From Mycolicibacterium sp. ND9-15 (GTDB lineage Bacteria; Actinomycetota; Actinomycetes; Mycobacteriales; Mycobacteriaceae): 64,000 nt of DNA. Shown here piece after piece: positions 17,452 through 25,711 of this stretch (positions are counted from its first letter, which is position 1; each line of letters starts with the position of its first letter). The DNA is taken from contig NZ_CP142362.1 of NCBI RefSeq assembly GCF_035918395.1, positions 1,773,501 through 1,837,500 of the forward strand, written 5' to 3'. The position numbers and the translations under genes are program-made. The notes beneath the pieces are model-generated. The model was not told the origin of the DNA. It saw only the letters and a list, made by a program, of their open reading frames with translations, and did not search any database.

Positions 17452-18333
17452 GTGTCTCGGACCGGCGACCTGGAAGCTGCTGAACAGCAACTTGCGGGTG
17501 AGGCAAGCGCGGAGGCGGCCGTCACCCATCTTGCGGCCGAGGCTCCCCCTGCGCCACCACCGGATCTGACCGCGGCGGCGTTCTTCGACGTCGACAACAC
17601 GCTGGTGCACGGTTCCTCGCTGCTGCACTTCGCCCGCGGCCTGGCCGCCCGCAAGTACTTCACCTACGGCGACATCGCACGGTTCCTCTACGCTCAGGCG
17701 AAGTTCCAGCTGACCGGCCGCGAGAACAGCGACGACGTGGCCGCCGGACGGCGCAAGGCGTTGGCGTTCATCGAAGGCCGCTCGACGGCCGAGCTGATGG
17801 CGGTCGGCGAGGAGATCTACGACGAGATCATCGCCGACAAGATCTGGCCCGGGACCCGCACGCTCGCGCAGATGCACCTCGACGCCGGCCAACAGGTGTG
17901 GCTCGTCACCGCGACGCCCTACGAACTCGCCGCGACGATCGCCAAGCGGCTGGGCCTGACCGGCGCACTGGGCACGGTTGCCGAGTCCGTGGACGGGGTG
18001 TTCACCGGACGCCTGGTCGGCGACATCCTGCACGGCACCGGCAAGGCGCATGCGGTGCGGTCGCTGGCCATCCGCGAGGGGCTCAACCTGCGCCGCTGCA
18101 CGGCCTATTCGGACAGCTTCAACGACGTGCCGATGCTGTCACTGGTCGGCACCGCGGTGGCGATCAACCCCGACGCCGACCTGCGCGACCTCGCCCGCGA
18201 GCGGGGGTGGGAGATCCGCGACTTCCGCACCGCGCGAAAGGCCGCTCGCATCGGAGTGCCGTCGGCGCTGGCCCTCGGAGCGGCAGGTGGGGCGTTGGCG
18301 GCGGTGGTTTCCCACCGCCAGGAACGTCGCTGA
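17452..18333 (+). CDS. HAD-IB family hydrolase (SerB1-like)
   Basis: 293 residues. Motif I is DVDNTLV (D46 nucleophile, D48 acid/base), motif II is [10 protein letters not shown], and motif III with the metal site is [11 protein letters not shown]. The family includes phosphoserine phosphatases, and the M. tuberculosis counterpart (Rv0505c) is named serB1. The actual substrate is uncertain. The C-terminus ends in an Ala/Gly-rich hydrophobic stretch (about residues 265-285) that could associate with the membrane. GTG at 17452 is chosen; it is divergent from the glutaredoxin gene with only 39 bases between. Confidence 0.88.
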   Translation: MSRTGDLEAAEQQLAGEASAEAAVTHLAAEAPPAPPPDLTAAAFFDVDNTLVHGSSLLHFARGLAARKYFTYGDIARFLYAQAKFQLTGRENSDDVAAGRRKALAFIEGRSTAELMAVGEEIYDEIIADKIWPGTRTLAQMHLDAGQQVWLVTATPYELAATIAKRLGLTGALGTVAESVDGVFTGRLVGDILHGTGKAHAVRSLAIREGLNLRRCTAYSDSFNDVPMLSLVGTAVAINPDADLRDLARERGWEIRDFRTARKAARIGVPSALALGAAGGALAAVVSHRQERR

Positions 18334-18347
18334 GAATGCGCCGAGGT

Positions 18348-18398
18348 GCTTAGCAGGTGGATCACCCGCACTTGGGTGCGTGCGATCCACCGGTTAGC
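18348..18398. repeat. Long hairpin after the HAD hydrolase gene
   Basis: Arms 18348-18363 and 18384-18398 pair over about 15 bases (perfect GGTGGATC with GATCCACC plus an imperfect outer part). The interior also folds back (CACCC with GGGTG). It lies between the HAD stop at 18333 and the dehydratase start at 18442, so it is probably an intrinsic terminator or an mRNA-stabilising hairpin. Confidence 0.6.
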
Positions 18399-18441
18399 GG
18401 TGTCGGGGCCGGCGGTGCAGCGCTGATAGGCTCCCGCCAAC

Positions 18442-18981
18442 ATGGCCATCGCTGAGAACATCATCGGAACGCACTACCGCTACCCCGATCACTTCGAGGT
18501 CGACCGCGAGAAGATCCGGGAGTTCGCGCGGGCCGTCAAGGACGATCACCCGGCGCATTTCACCGAGGACGCCGCCCGGGAATGCGGCTACGACGCGTTG
18601 ATCGCCCCGCTGACGTTCCTGGCGGTCGCCGGTCGCCGGGTCCAGTTGGAGATCTTCAACCAGTTCGATGTGCCGATCAACATGGAGCGGGTACTGCACC
18701 GCGACCAGAAGATCACCTTCCACCGCCCGATCGTGGCGGGCGACAAGCTGTTCTTCGATTCCTACCTCGACTCGGTGACCGAGTCGCACGGCGCCATCGT
18801 CACCGAGGTCCGCGGCGAGGTGACCGACGCCGACGGCAACCCCGTGCTGACCAGCATCGTCACCGTGATGGGTGAGGCCCAGTCCGACACAGAGGCCGAC
18901 GAGGTGAGCCAGCGCATCGCCGCCGCACGCGACGAGGCGATCGCGAAAATGATTGCTAAGCAAACTAGTTCGGAGAGCTAG
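18442..18981 (+). CDS. HadA-like (3R)-hydroxyacyl dehydratase family protein (FAS1-like dehydratase domain)
   Basis: 179 residues, single hot-dog fold of the MaoC-like N-terminal dehydratase family ([22 protein letters not shown], then DDHPAHF and APLTFLAV). Relatives are HadA and HadC, the substrate-recognition subunits of the mycolic acid FAS-II dehydratases; the catalytic DxxxxH of HadB is not present in the usual form. The counterpart is Rv0504c. In M. tuberculosis cmaA2 (Rv0503c) lies next to it; here it is missing and the acyltransferase gene follows convergently. Confidence 0.88.
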   Translation: MAIAENIIGTHYRYPDHFEVDREKIREFARAVKDDHPAHFTEDAARECGYDALIAPLTFLAVAGRRVQLEIFNQFDVPINMERVLHRDQKITFHRPIVAGDKLFFDSYLDSVTESHGAIVTEVRGEVTDADGNPVLTSIVTVMGEAQSDTEADEVSQRIAAARDEAIAKMIAKQTSSES

Positions 18982-18991
18982 CGGGATTCCC

Positions 18992-20062
18992 TCAGCCGAG
19001 GAACATGTTCCGGCGCTGGGTGAGCAGCTGGTACAGCGTCTGCTGAATTGTCTCGCGCACCTGGTCGGTGAGCTCGAAGGTGATCATCGGATCGTCGGCG
19101 GCCGACTCGTCGTAGTCCACCGTCTCGATCGGCTCGCCGAACTGAATGTGCCACTTCGACGGCAGCGGGATCATGCCCACCGGACCCGCCAACGGGAAGA
19201 ACGGCGTGATCGGGAAGTACGGCAGCCCCAGTAGCCGGGCCAGCAACTTGACGTCGGCGACCATCGGATAGATCTCCTCGGACCCGACGATCGAGCACGG
19301 CACGATGGGCGCCTTGACCCGAAGCGCGGCCGAGACGAAGCCGCCCCGGCCGAAACGCTGCAGCTTGTAGCGGTCCTTGAAGTTCTTGCCCAGGCCCTTG
19401 TAGCCCTCCGGGAACACCGCGGTCAGCTCGCCGGCGGCCAGCAACCGATGCGCATCGGCGGTGCAGGCCATCGTGTGGCCGGCCTTGCGAGCGGCCTGGC
19501 CGAGCACCGGCATGTCGAAGACCATGTCGGCCGCCAGCAGGCGCAGGTCGCGGTGGGTCGGGTGGTGGTCATGGACCGCCACCGACGTCATCAACCCGTC
19601 GAACGGCAGCACTCCGGCGTGGTTGGCGACCACGAGTGCCGCACCCGTTTCCGGCAGGTGTTCGATACCGCTGACCTCGGCGCGGAACCACGATTTGAAG
19701 AGCACGCGCAGCAAAGGCAAGAAGATTGCGTTGTTGACGTGGGCATCGAAGCCGAACTCGTCGACCGGATAATCGCCCGTCATCCGCTTGCGGACGAATT
19801 CGGCGACCGCCGCGATGCGCTTGGCGAGTTCGGTGGGCGGCTGCTCGGCGGCCGAAGCGCCGCCGCCGGCGCCGCCCCTGCGGTCGTCGATCTCGCGAAT
19901 GACGGCGGCGATCTCCTCGGCGGAGGCACCCCCCACCGGGTCCGAGAGCTGCGAGGGATGTCGGCGGGTGCCCTGGGCGCGTGCGGCGTTGCGCCGCTGA
20001 GCCGCTGCACGGCCCGAATTGGCGTGCAGCGGAATCACTTTCGCCTTGGACTCACCCGCCAC
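18992..20062 (-). CDS. PlsC-like lysophospholipid acyltransferase
   Basis: About 356 residues. The acyltransferase motif NHxxxxD is present (NHAGVLPFD, H148 and D155), followed by FPEGYKG (motif III) and IVPCSIVGSEE (motif IV). A polar N-terminal region of about 100 residues precedes the domain. It probably acylates lysophosphatidate or a related glycolipid at the inner membrane. GTG at 20062 has a strong ribosome site (GGGGAGAAGG) and gives the length I remember for Rv0502. It is 38 bases downstream of the epimerase gene and likely cotranscribed with it. Confidence 0.9.
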   Translation of the reverse strand: MAGESKAKVIPLHANSGRAAAQRRNAARAQGTRRHPSQLSDPVGGASAEEIAAVIREIDDRRGGAGGGASAAEQPPTELAKRIAAVAEFVRKRMTGDYPVDEFGFDAHVNNAIFLPLLRVLFKSWFRAEVSGIEHLPETGAALVVANHAGVLPFDGLMTSVAVHDHHPTHRDLRLLAADMVFDMPVLGQAARKAGHTMACTADAHRLLAAGELTAVFPEGYKGLGKNFKDRYKLQRFGRGGFVSAALRVKAPIVPCSIVGSEEIYPMVADVKLLARLLGLPYFPITPFFPLAGPVGMIPLPSKWHIQFGEPIETVDYDESAADDPMITFELTDQVRETIQQTLYQLLTQRRNMFLG

Positions 20063-20100
20063 AGTCGTTACCTTCTCCCCCACCTGAATAGTTGATGCGC

Positions 20101-21201
20101 CTAGCGTCCCCACCGTTGCGCCGCAGCAACGGCCCGACTCTCCATCGAGCGTACCCACCGCGGGTCGACGATCGGAGTCAATCCGCGACCTCGGACGTAA
20201 TCGTCGAAGGCTTCCACGGTGGTCCACTTCGGGTTATAGCCGAGGTCGTTTCGCATCCGCGATGTGTCCATGACCCTGCCGTAACTCAAGTAGTCCAGCT
20301 GCTCGCGATCGAGTTCAGTGTAGCGAGTCGCACGCATCAGCGAATCCACAGCCCACAATGCGGAGCGCGGCACGGGCAGGGCGATCCGTCCGGCTCGCCG
20401 GATCGCCTGGCTCATCATGAGGATCCCGGACGCCCCGACGTTGTAGGTGCCCGACTTGCCCGCCATCGTCGCGCGCTCGAGCGCCCCGAGCGCGTCCTGC
20501 TCGTGGAGTAGCTGGAGGCGCGCGTCGCGTCCGATGACCGTCGGCACCACGGGTCCTGCGAGGTAGCGCGACAGCGCCGTGTCCATCGCGGGGCCGATCA
20601 TGTTGGCCAGCCGCAATATGGTGACCGCGATGTCCGGCCTGCGCCGCCCCAGCCCACGGGCGTAGCCCTCGATGTCGATGCTGTCGCGGGCGAAGCCTTC
20701 CCCCGGCGGCCGGCGCGCGCTGCTGTCCTCGGTGAACAGCACCGGGTCGCGTGCACTGGAGCCGTACACCTCCGAGGTGGACTTGAGCACGACGCGCTGC
20801 ACCGACGGCGCCTTCTGACAGGCTGCGAACAGTTGGATCGCGCCCATCACGTTGAGTTCTTTGAGCGTGGCTCGGCCACCGGAGCGGGGCGTGTAGGACG
20901 CCGCAGCCGCGTGCACCACGGTGTCGACGTCGCCATTGCGAATGACTTTCGCGATGAACGGGTTCCGGATATCGGCGCGGACGAACTCCGCGCGGCCCAT
21001 CCGTCGTAGTAGATCCTTGCTCGGCGTGATCGCGTCGACGGCGATCACGTGGTTGATCAACGGGTTCTGCGCCAGCCTGGCGGTCAGATACCCACCGAGG
21101 AACCGGCACGCCCCGGTGACCAGCACGATCTTCGGGTAGTGCACGGCGTCGCGCGCATCAGACCCATTCACCTGGCCACCGGAGCGGCCCTCGGAATCCA
21201 T
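20101..21201 (-). CDS. NAD-dependent epimerase/dehydratase family protein (GalE2-like)
   Basis: 366 residues, extended SDR fold. The nucleotide loop is TGACRFLGG (residues 29-37), a variant of TGxxGxxG, followed by VDTVVHAAAAS and KSTSEVYG. The expected catalytic YxxxK is not seen; the equivalent region reads EGYARGL, so classical sugar epimerase activity is doubtful. The M. tuberculosis counterpart Rv0501 is called galE2. The C-terminal part (TTVEAFDDYVRGRG) is typical of the group. Probably cotranscribed with the downstream PlsC-like gene. Confidence 0.88.
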   Translation of the reverse strand: MDSEGRSGGQVNGSDARDAVHYPKIVLVTGACRFLGGYLTARLAQNPLINHVIAVDAITPSKDLLRRMGRAEFVRADIRNPFIAKVIRNGDVDTVVHAAAASYTPRSGGRATLKELNVMGAIQLFAACQKAPSVQRVVLKSTSEVYGSSARDPVLFTEDSSARRPPGEGFARDSIDIEGYARGLGRRRPDIAVTILRLANMIGPAMDTALSRYLAGPVVPTVIGRDARLQLLHEQDALGALERATMAGKSGTYNVGASGILMMSQAIRRAGRIALPVPRSALWAVDSLMRATRYTELDREQLDYLSYGRVMDTSRMRNDLGYNPKWTTVEAFDDYVRGRGLTPIVDPRWVRSMESRAVAAAQRWGR

Positions 21202-21232
21202 GACCGGTCAGCCTAACGACCGTGTGCGGAGA

Positions 21233-21334
21233 TTACTTGCCGAGTTTTCTGCGTTGGACCCGGGTGCGACGAAGCAGCTTGCGGTGCTTCTTCTTCGACA
21301 TGCGCTTACGCCGCTTCTTGATGACTGAACCCAT
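21233..21334 (-). CDS. Small ribosomal subunit protein bS22
   Basis: 33 residues, nearly all basic: [18 protein letters not shown] and so on, ending KLGK. This is the AURKAIP1/COX24-type peptide seen in mycobacterial ribosome structures near the decoding centre and named bS22 (Rv0500B). The ATG at 21334 has GGAG a few bases upstream and the frame ends in TAA at 21233. It is easily missed because of its length. It lies between the BldC-like gene and the epimerase gene on the same strand, as in other mycobacteria. Confidence 0.93.
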
Positions 21335-21454
21335 GAACTCCGCTACCTGTGGCTACTCGGATCTGCCCGAGCATCGTTGACTGACCCGGCCACTTTACCG
21401 GGCTGCGCAGGCAACTGCGAAACGCGCCCGAGGGCCGAGCGCTCGGCGAACAGA

Positions 21455-21715
21455 TCAGCCGGCGTCGAAGTACGAACTCTCCAACATGTCGTGCACAGCC
21501 TTGGCATGCACGCGGAACGAGCGGCCGACGCGGACGGCGGGCAGTTCTCCGTTGTGCACCAGCCGGTACACCGTCATCTTGCTGACCCGCATCAAGCTCG
21601 CCACCTCGGCGACAGTGAGAAATTGAGCTCGTGGCTGTTGACCGTCGGCTCCGGAGTCCCGAGCCGACTTCCCACTGGCCGAATCCCGCGCGGATGGCCC
21701 GTTCATAGACGTCAT
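21455..21715 (-). CDS. BldC/excisionase-like helix-turn-helix protein
   Basis: 86 residues. A MerR-like winged helix-turn-helix fills the C-terminal half: LTVAEVASLMRVSKMTVYRL, then GELPAVRVGRSFRV. The N-terminal 30 residues are Ser/Gly/Asp rich and probably flexible. It resembles the small actinobacterial regulator BldC and matches the position of Rv0500A between proC and the bS22 gene. It probably binds DNA cooperatively; its targets are unknown. Confidence 0.88.
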   Translation of the reverse strand: MTSMNGPSARDSASGKSARDSGADGQQPRAQFLTVAEVASLMRVSKMTVYRLVHNGELPAVRVGRSFRVHAKAVHDMLESSYFDAG

Positions 21716-21733
21716 CGCAACCCAATCATTCAG

Positions 21734-21780
21734 GCACGGGCAGTCCCAGCGGCTTCCCCACCGCTGGCACCGACCCGTGC
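21734..21780. repeat. Long imperfect hairpin between proC and the BldC-like gene
   Basis: Arms of about 19 bases (outer GCACGGG at 21734-21740 with CCCGTGC at 21774-21780, inner CAGCGG with CCGCTG) enclose a short loop. It lies about 60 bases after the proC stop and 19 bases upstream of the BldC-like start on the minus strand. It may terminate proC transcripts or fold in the leader of the regulator mRNA. Confidence 0.5.
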
Positions 21781-21842
21781 TTACACCAGGAGAATAGCGT
21801 GGCAGATGGTGTTACTGCGACGGGTGTGGGTAATTAATCGAA

Positions 21843-22736
21843 TTACTCAAACGTAATTCCGAGCTGCTCAGAGCGCTTTTTCGCGGCCTCCACAGCGTTG
21901 GCAACCGCTGCCCGCACCCCACCCCGCTCGAGTTCGCGCAGCCCAGCCGCGGTGGTCCCCCCGGGCGAGGTGACGGTTGCACGCAGTTGAGCGGGGGTGG
22001 TGCCCATCGGGATGCCCGACGTAGCCCCGGCCGCGCTCTCGGCCGAGGCGGCCTTGTCGAGCCCTTCCAGCAACATCGCGGCCGAGCCCGCCATCGTCTG
22101 AGCGGCCAGATCGGTAGCCTGCGAGCGCGACAGCCCGGCGTCGACGCCCGCGTCGACGAGCGCCTCGACCATCAGGAAGAAATATGCCGGGCCAGAGCCC
22201 GAAATCGCCGTCACGGCGTCGAGTTGGGACTCCGGCACGGTCAGCACCCCACCGACCGCGTCGAAGATCGCGGAGACCTCCTTCATCTGATCCTGGGTGG
22301 CGAACCGGCCGGGCGACAGCGCGGTGACACCCCCGCCGACGACCATGGGCGCGTTGGGCATCACGCGGATGACCGGCGATCCGGCGGGCAGCTTGTTCTC
22401 GTAGTAGGCGGTGGTGACGCCAGCGGCGACCGTCACGAAAACCTGTTCGGCCGTGTCGCTTTCGGCTTTGGTGGCGGCATCGACGATCTCGTCGACGAGC
22501 CCCGCCACGTCGGCGGGCTTGACCGCCACGATCACGTAGGTCGCGTGGTCCACCGCATTCGCCACCGTCGTCACCAGCACCGAGTACGTGTCGGCAAGGT
22601 ATTTCGCCCGGTCCGGGTCCTTCTCCGCCACCGCCAGGTCCTTGACCTGTCGCCCAGCGCGCAGCAACCCGGACAGGAGCGCCTCACCGATACTTCCACC
22701 GCCGACGATCGCGATTCTGGCCATGCCGGAAAGCAT
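21843..22736 (-). CDS. proC: Pyrroline-5-carboxylate reductase
   Basis: 297 residues. It reduces 1-pyrroline-5-carboxylate to proline with NAD(P)H. The Rossmann start is ARIAIVGGGSIGEALLSGLL, with VAVKPADV in the middle. The signature AISGSGPAYFFLMVEALVDAG and the C-terminal TSPGGTTAAGLRELE are conserved. ATG at 22736 (MLSGMARIAIV) is preferred because it matches the N-terminus I remember for the M. tuberculosis protein; ATG at 22724 is also possible. An insert near residues 230-245 (ASAESAAGATSG) is variable in the genus. Confidence 0.95.
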   Translation of the reverse strand: MLSGMARIAIVGGGSIGEALLSGLLRAGRQVKDLAVAEKDPDRAKYLADTYSVLVTTVANAVDHATYVIVAVKPADVAGLVDEIVDAATKAESDTAEQVFVTVAAGVTTAYYENKLPAGSPVIRVMPNAPMVVGGGVTALSPGRFATQDQMKEVSAIFDAVGGVLTVPESQLDAVTAISGSGPAYFFLMVEALVDAGVDAGLSRSQATDLAAQTMAGSAAMLLEGLDKAASAESAAGATSGIPMGTTPAQLRATVTSPGGTTAAGLRELERGGVRAAVANAVEAAKKRSEQLGITFE

Positions 22737-22823
22737 TGCAGAGTCGACCGCGACGCGTTCGACCACCTGCTAGACCGTTTCTCCCCCGGCCTTCACGCCG
22801 AGCGTTGGGCGACGGCCTTACCG

Positions 22824-23696
22824 CTAAGCCTGCGGGACCATCGCCAGTTGGCGGCTCTGCACGACGATGTGGCCCTCGCAGTCGACGACGATGTGGTCCT
22901 CGTCGAACCAGTCCTGGCCGATCTGCACAGTGGTGCACAGAACCCGCAGCCAACCGTCCGCGGGCAGGGTGCGCAGATACGCGGTCAGCTGGACTGTCGG
23001 CGCCCAGCCGAACCGGTTGACGCCGAACGTCACGGGCGCCGACACGTCACCGCACAGCAGCGCGAACAGCACATCGGGCGCAACGCCTTTCGGTCGCACC
23101 CAGTACTCGATCACCGGCGGCCCGCCGTCCGAGCGCGGCGCCATGGTGGTCAGCGAGGGCCGGATGTCGCAGCCGCGGGCGAGGTGGACGATGCCGGCCA
23201 TCGGATGGCCCTCGCCGATCGGCTCCAGGCCGGGCGGCGGATCCGGTTGCATCAGTGGGATCACGGGGTTGACGGACAGCAGCGGCGCCACGTGATGCTC
23301 CGGGTCGCCGAGTGTGATCGCGGCCCGCACGGCTACCTTCTGCTCTTCGCGCGAGCGTCCCCCTGCCCTTCGGGCGGGAGGTGCCCCCACATCGCGCGTC
23401 CGGGCTCCTTGCCTCAACTCGACGTCGATCAGGCTGACGCGGCGCCCGCGCTTGCGCACGGTGGTGACCACCTGCAGCGGGCCGGGATCGGGCGCCCACA
23501 GGAAGCTCCCCGATACCGCGATCGGCTGGACGTCGCCCGCATGCTCGATGCGGGCGGCGTTCGCGCACAGAGCCAGCATCGCGCCGCCGTGCACCTTCGG
23601 CCCGATGGTCCAATGTTCGTTCAGCTCACCGTGATACACGCCATCACCGGCGGGGGTGAGTGCCATCGCGTCGGTGAACAGGGTGGAGCCGGCCAT
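22824..23696 (-). CDS. Thioesterase-family (double hot-dog, TesB-like) protein
   Basis: 290 residues, Rv0499-like. The pattern LNEHWTIGPKVHGGAMLAL near residue 25 is the start of an acyl-CoA thioesterase hot-dog domain, and a second domain follows from about residue 160. The acyl substrate is unknown. Odd feature: residues about 98-120 (a Gly/Ala/Arg-rich run with APPARRAGGRS) interrupt what should be a compact strand-turn region. They are encoded by a GC-rich hairpin-containing segment near 23341-23395 that looks inserted. The gene lies between proC and the TIM-barrel gene, all on the minus strand. Confidence 0.85.
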   Translation of the reverse strand: MAGSTLFTDAMALTPAGDGVYHGELNEHWTIGPKVHGGAMLALCANAARIEHAGDVQPIAVSGSFLWAPDPGPLQVVTTVRKRGRRVSLIDVELRQGARTRDVGAPPARRAGGRSREEQKVAVRAAITLGDPEHHVAPLLSVNPVIPLMQPDPPPGLEPIGEGHPMAGIVHLARGCDIRPSLTTMAPRSDGGPPVIEYWVRPKGVAPDVLFALLCGDVSAPVTFGVNRFGWAPTVQLTAYLRTLPADGWLRVLCTTVQIGQDWFDEDHIVVDCEGHIVVQSRQLAMVPQA

Positions 23697-23720
23697 GGGG
23701 AGAATCCTTCTGAGGTGGGG

Positions 23721-24566
23721 TCAGCGCAGTAGGTGCGCGCGAGCGAACTGCAACGACTCGACCAGTAACGCCTCGCGTTCGGCGGCGGTGCGTGCGCCCG
23801 ACGTGCTCACCTCGAGGATCACATGGCCGTTGAAGTTGCTTGCGGCCAGCGTCTCGCAGACCTCCGCCGTCGGTTGCGTGCCGCGGCCCGGCACCAGGTG
23901 TTCGTCGGTGGAGGCGCCGCTGCCGTCGCACAGATGTAGGTGCACCAGCCCATCACCCATCCGGCGCGCCATCTCGATCGCATCGGTGCCCGCGGTCGCG
24001 GTGTGCGACAGGTCGAGCGTGTAGTGGGCATGATTGCCGTCGAGCGGATCGTAGGACGGGGCGAACGCCGAGACACCCGGCCCGGGCCTGCCGCCGCGTT
24101 TGCGCATCCGCTCGATCGATGTCTGCCCGGCCCCGAAGAACCGGTCGGCGCGAAACGGGAACATGTTCTCGACCGCGACCAGCACCTCGCTGCTCGCCTC
24201 AAGCTCGGCGACCTGCTCGGAGAAACCCTCGGCGTAGCGGCGCTGCCACCGAAACGGCGGATGCACGACGACGGTCTGGGCGCCCAACTGCTCGGCCGCG
24301 CGCACGCTGCGTGCCAGTTTGGGGATCGGGTTGGCGCCCCACACCCGCTGCGTGATCAGCAAACACGGCGCGTGGACCGACAGCACCGGCATCTTGTACT
24401 TCTCGGACAGCCGCGCGACGGCGTCGACGTCCTGGCTGACGGTCTCTGCCCAGACCATGAGCTCGACGCCGTCATAGCCGAGCTTGGCCGCGTACTCGAA
24501 GGCCGCCTCAGTTCTCAGCGGGTAGACGGAGGCCGTCGACAGACCGACCTTGATGGCTGGACGCAC
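23721..24566 (-). CDS. Sugar phosphate isomerase/epimerase-type TIM-barrel protein
   Basis: 281 residues of the AP endonuclease family 2 / xylose isomerase-like TIM barrel. Metal-binding positions typical of the family are visible: VHAPCLL, VVVHPPF, VAVENMFP (glutamate), TLDLSHT (aspartate and histidine) and HLHLCDG, with a final ILEVS. The substrate is unknown; relatives isomerise small sugars or inositols. Counterpart of Rv0498. It lies 24 bases upstream of the thioesterase gene on the same strand. Confidence 0.88.
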   Translation of the reverse strand: MRPAIKVGLSTASVYPLRTEAAFEYAAKLGYDGVELMVWAETVSQDVDAVARLSEKYKMPVLSVHAPCLLITQRVWGANPIPKLARSVRAAEQLGAQTVVVHPPFRWQRRYAEGFSEQVAELEASSEVLVAVENMFPFRADRFFGAGQTSIERMRKRGGRPGPGVSAFAPSYDPLDGNHAHYTLDLSHTATAGTDAIEMARRMGDGLVHLHLCDGSGASTDEHLVPGRGTQPTAEVCETLAASNFNGHVILEVSTSGARTAAEREALLVESLQFARAHLLR

Positions 24567-24581
24567 GGGTTATTGGGCGCC

Positions 24582-25685
24582 TCAACCCGCCTGCATCAGT
24601 GCCAGCGGTCCGAACGTGACCATCGCCCCGACCGCGACGGCGATCAGTGTGCTGCCGATGTCCTCGGTCTTGCGAACCACCCGCACGCCGACCACCAGGC
24701 CCAGGATCACCAGCACGCCGAGCACCAGCGCCACGATGCTGTTCCACTTCCACAGCTGATCGAACGCGATGAACAGCCCGGCGCCGAACGCCACCGCGAC
24801 CAAGCACTGAGCGACGATCAGGGCTCCGCGCAGGATCGACGACATCACACCCGATGGCGCGGCAGCGGTGTCGTCCTCCAGATCGATGCCCTCTGGAGTC
24901 AGGCCTTTGCCACGCCGCACGTCCTCGACGACATCTGGGCCGCCGAACAACGCATCGTCGGGCGAACGCAGATACGACGGCAGCTCCTCGCGCTCGTCGG
25001 CCTCGGGCTCGGCCACGGCGACGGCCGCGTCGGCGGCCTCGTCCTCGTCGGCCTGCGGATTGGACCACTCGAGCGGGTCGGGGCTCATCCGCTCGGCCCC
25101 TACGCCGGCGTCGGTCTCTTCGCCCACCCCGCTCCGCCCGCGCAGGCCGAAACGCCGCGCAAAACTCGAGCGGCGCGGCGGGGCGAAAAAGTCCAAGTCC
25201 TCGTCGGCGTCACGCTGCTCGATGTGGCTCTGGTAGTCGGCGACGGCATCGGCGTACTCGTCGTCGTCCTCATCCGTGGCAGCCTGGGGCGCGGCCGTGC
25301 CGGCCTCGGCGTCGACGTCGGCCTCGTCGACCTCGGCCTCTACCTCGGCCTCTACCTCGGCCTCGTCGAGTTCGGTTTCGACGGTCTCGATATCGGATTC
25401 TGCCTCGACATGGTCGGGTTCGGCGGGCTCGGCAGAGGCTTCGGTTTCGGCGGGGGCGTCAACCACCGCGGCCGACGACCGGTCTGTGGCGGGTGCATCG
25501 TCACCGTCGTCACGGATGACCGGAATCTCGCCGGTCAGTTCGGCGACGGTGATCGAGTCGGTGGCACCGCGGCGACGACGGCGCCTCCCGCCGATCGGCG
25601 GGGCACCGATCGTGCCGTTGCGCGCCAGCAACTCCGCGACCGAGATGGGTCGCGAGTTGCCGTGGTCGTCTTCTTGTCCTGTCAT
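24582..25685 (-). CDS. Conserved membrane protein with long acidic N-terminal region (Rv0497-like)
   Basis: 367 residues. A short conserved N-terminus (SVAELLARNGTIG) and a basic RRRRRRG stretch precede about 200 residues rich in Asp, Glu and Ala, including a run of EAEVEAEV repeats, probably disordered in the cytoplasm. The last 90 residues hold three hydrophobic helices (around 285-305, 315-335 and 342-362). A second SITVAELTGEIPVI motif echoes the first, so the N-terminus carries two similar short linear motifs. Function unknown. The gene is 15 bases upstream of the TIM-barrel gene. Confidence 0.85.
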   Translation of the reverse strand: MTGQEDDHGNSRPISVAELLARNGTIGAPPIGGRRRRRRGATDSITVAELTGEIPVIRDDGDDAPATDRSSAAVVDAPAETEASAEPAEPDHVEAESDIETVETELDEAEVEAEVEAEVDEADVDAEAGTAAPQAATDEDDDEYADAVADYQSHIEQRDADEDLDFFAPPRRSSFARRFGLRGRSGVGEETDAGVGAERMSPDPLEWSNPQADEDEAADAAVAVAEPEADEREELPSYLRSPDDALFGGPDVVEDVRRGKGLTPEGIDLEDDTAAAPSGVMSSILRGALIVAQCLVAVAFGAGLFIAFDQLWKWNSIVALVLGVLVILGLVVGVRVVRKTEDIGSTLIAVAVGAMVTFGPLALMQAG

Positions 25686-25711
25686 TTGTGTTTGCCTTCG
25701 GGCCTCGTCAC

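Noticed and set aside
21987..23732. Plus-strand open frame of about 580 codons
   Set aside because: Shadow of proC and the thioesterase gene.
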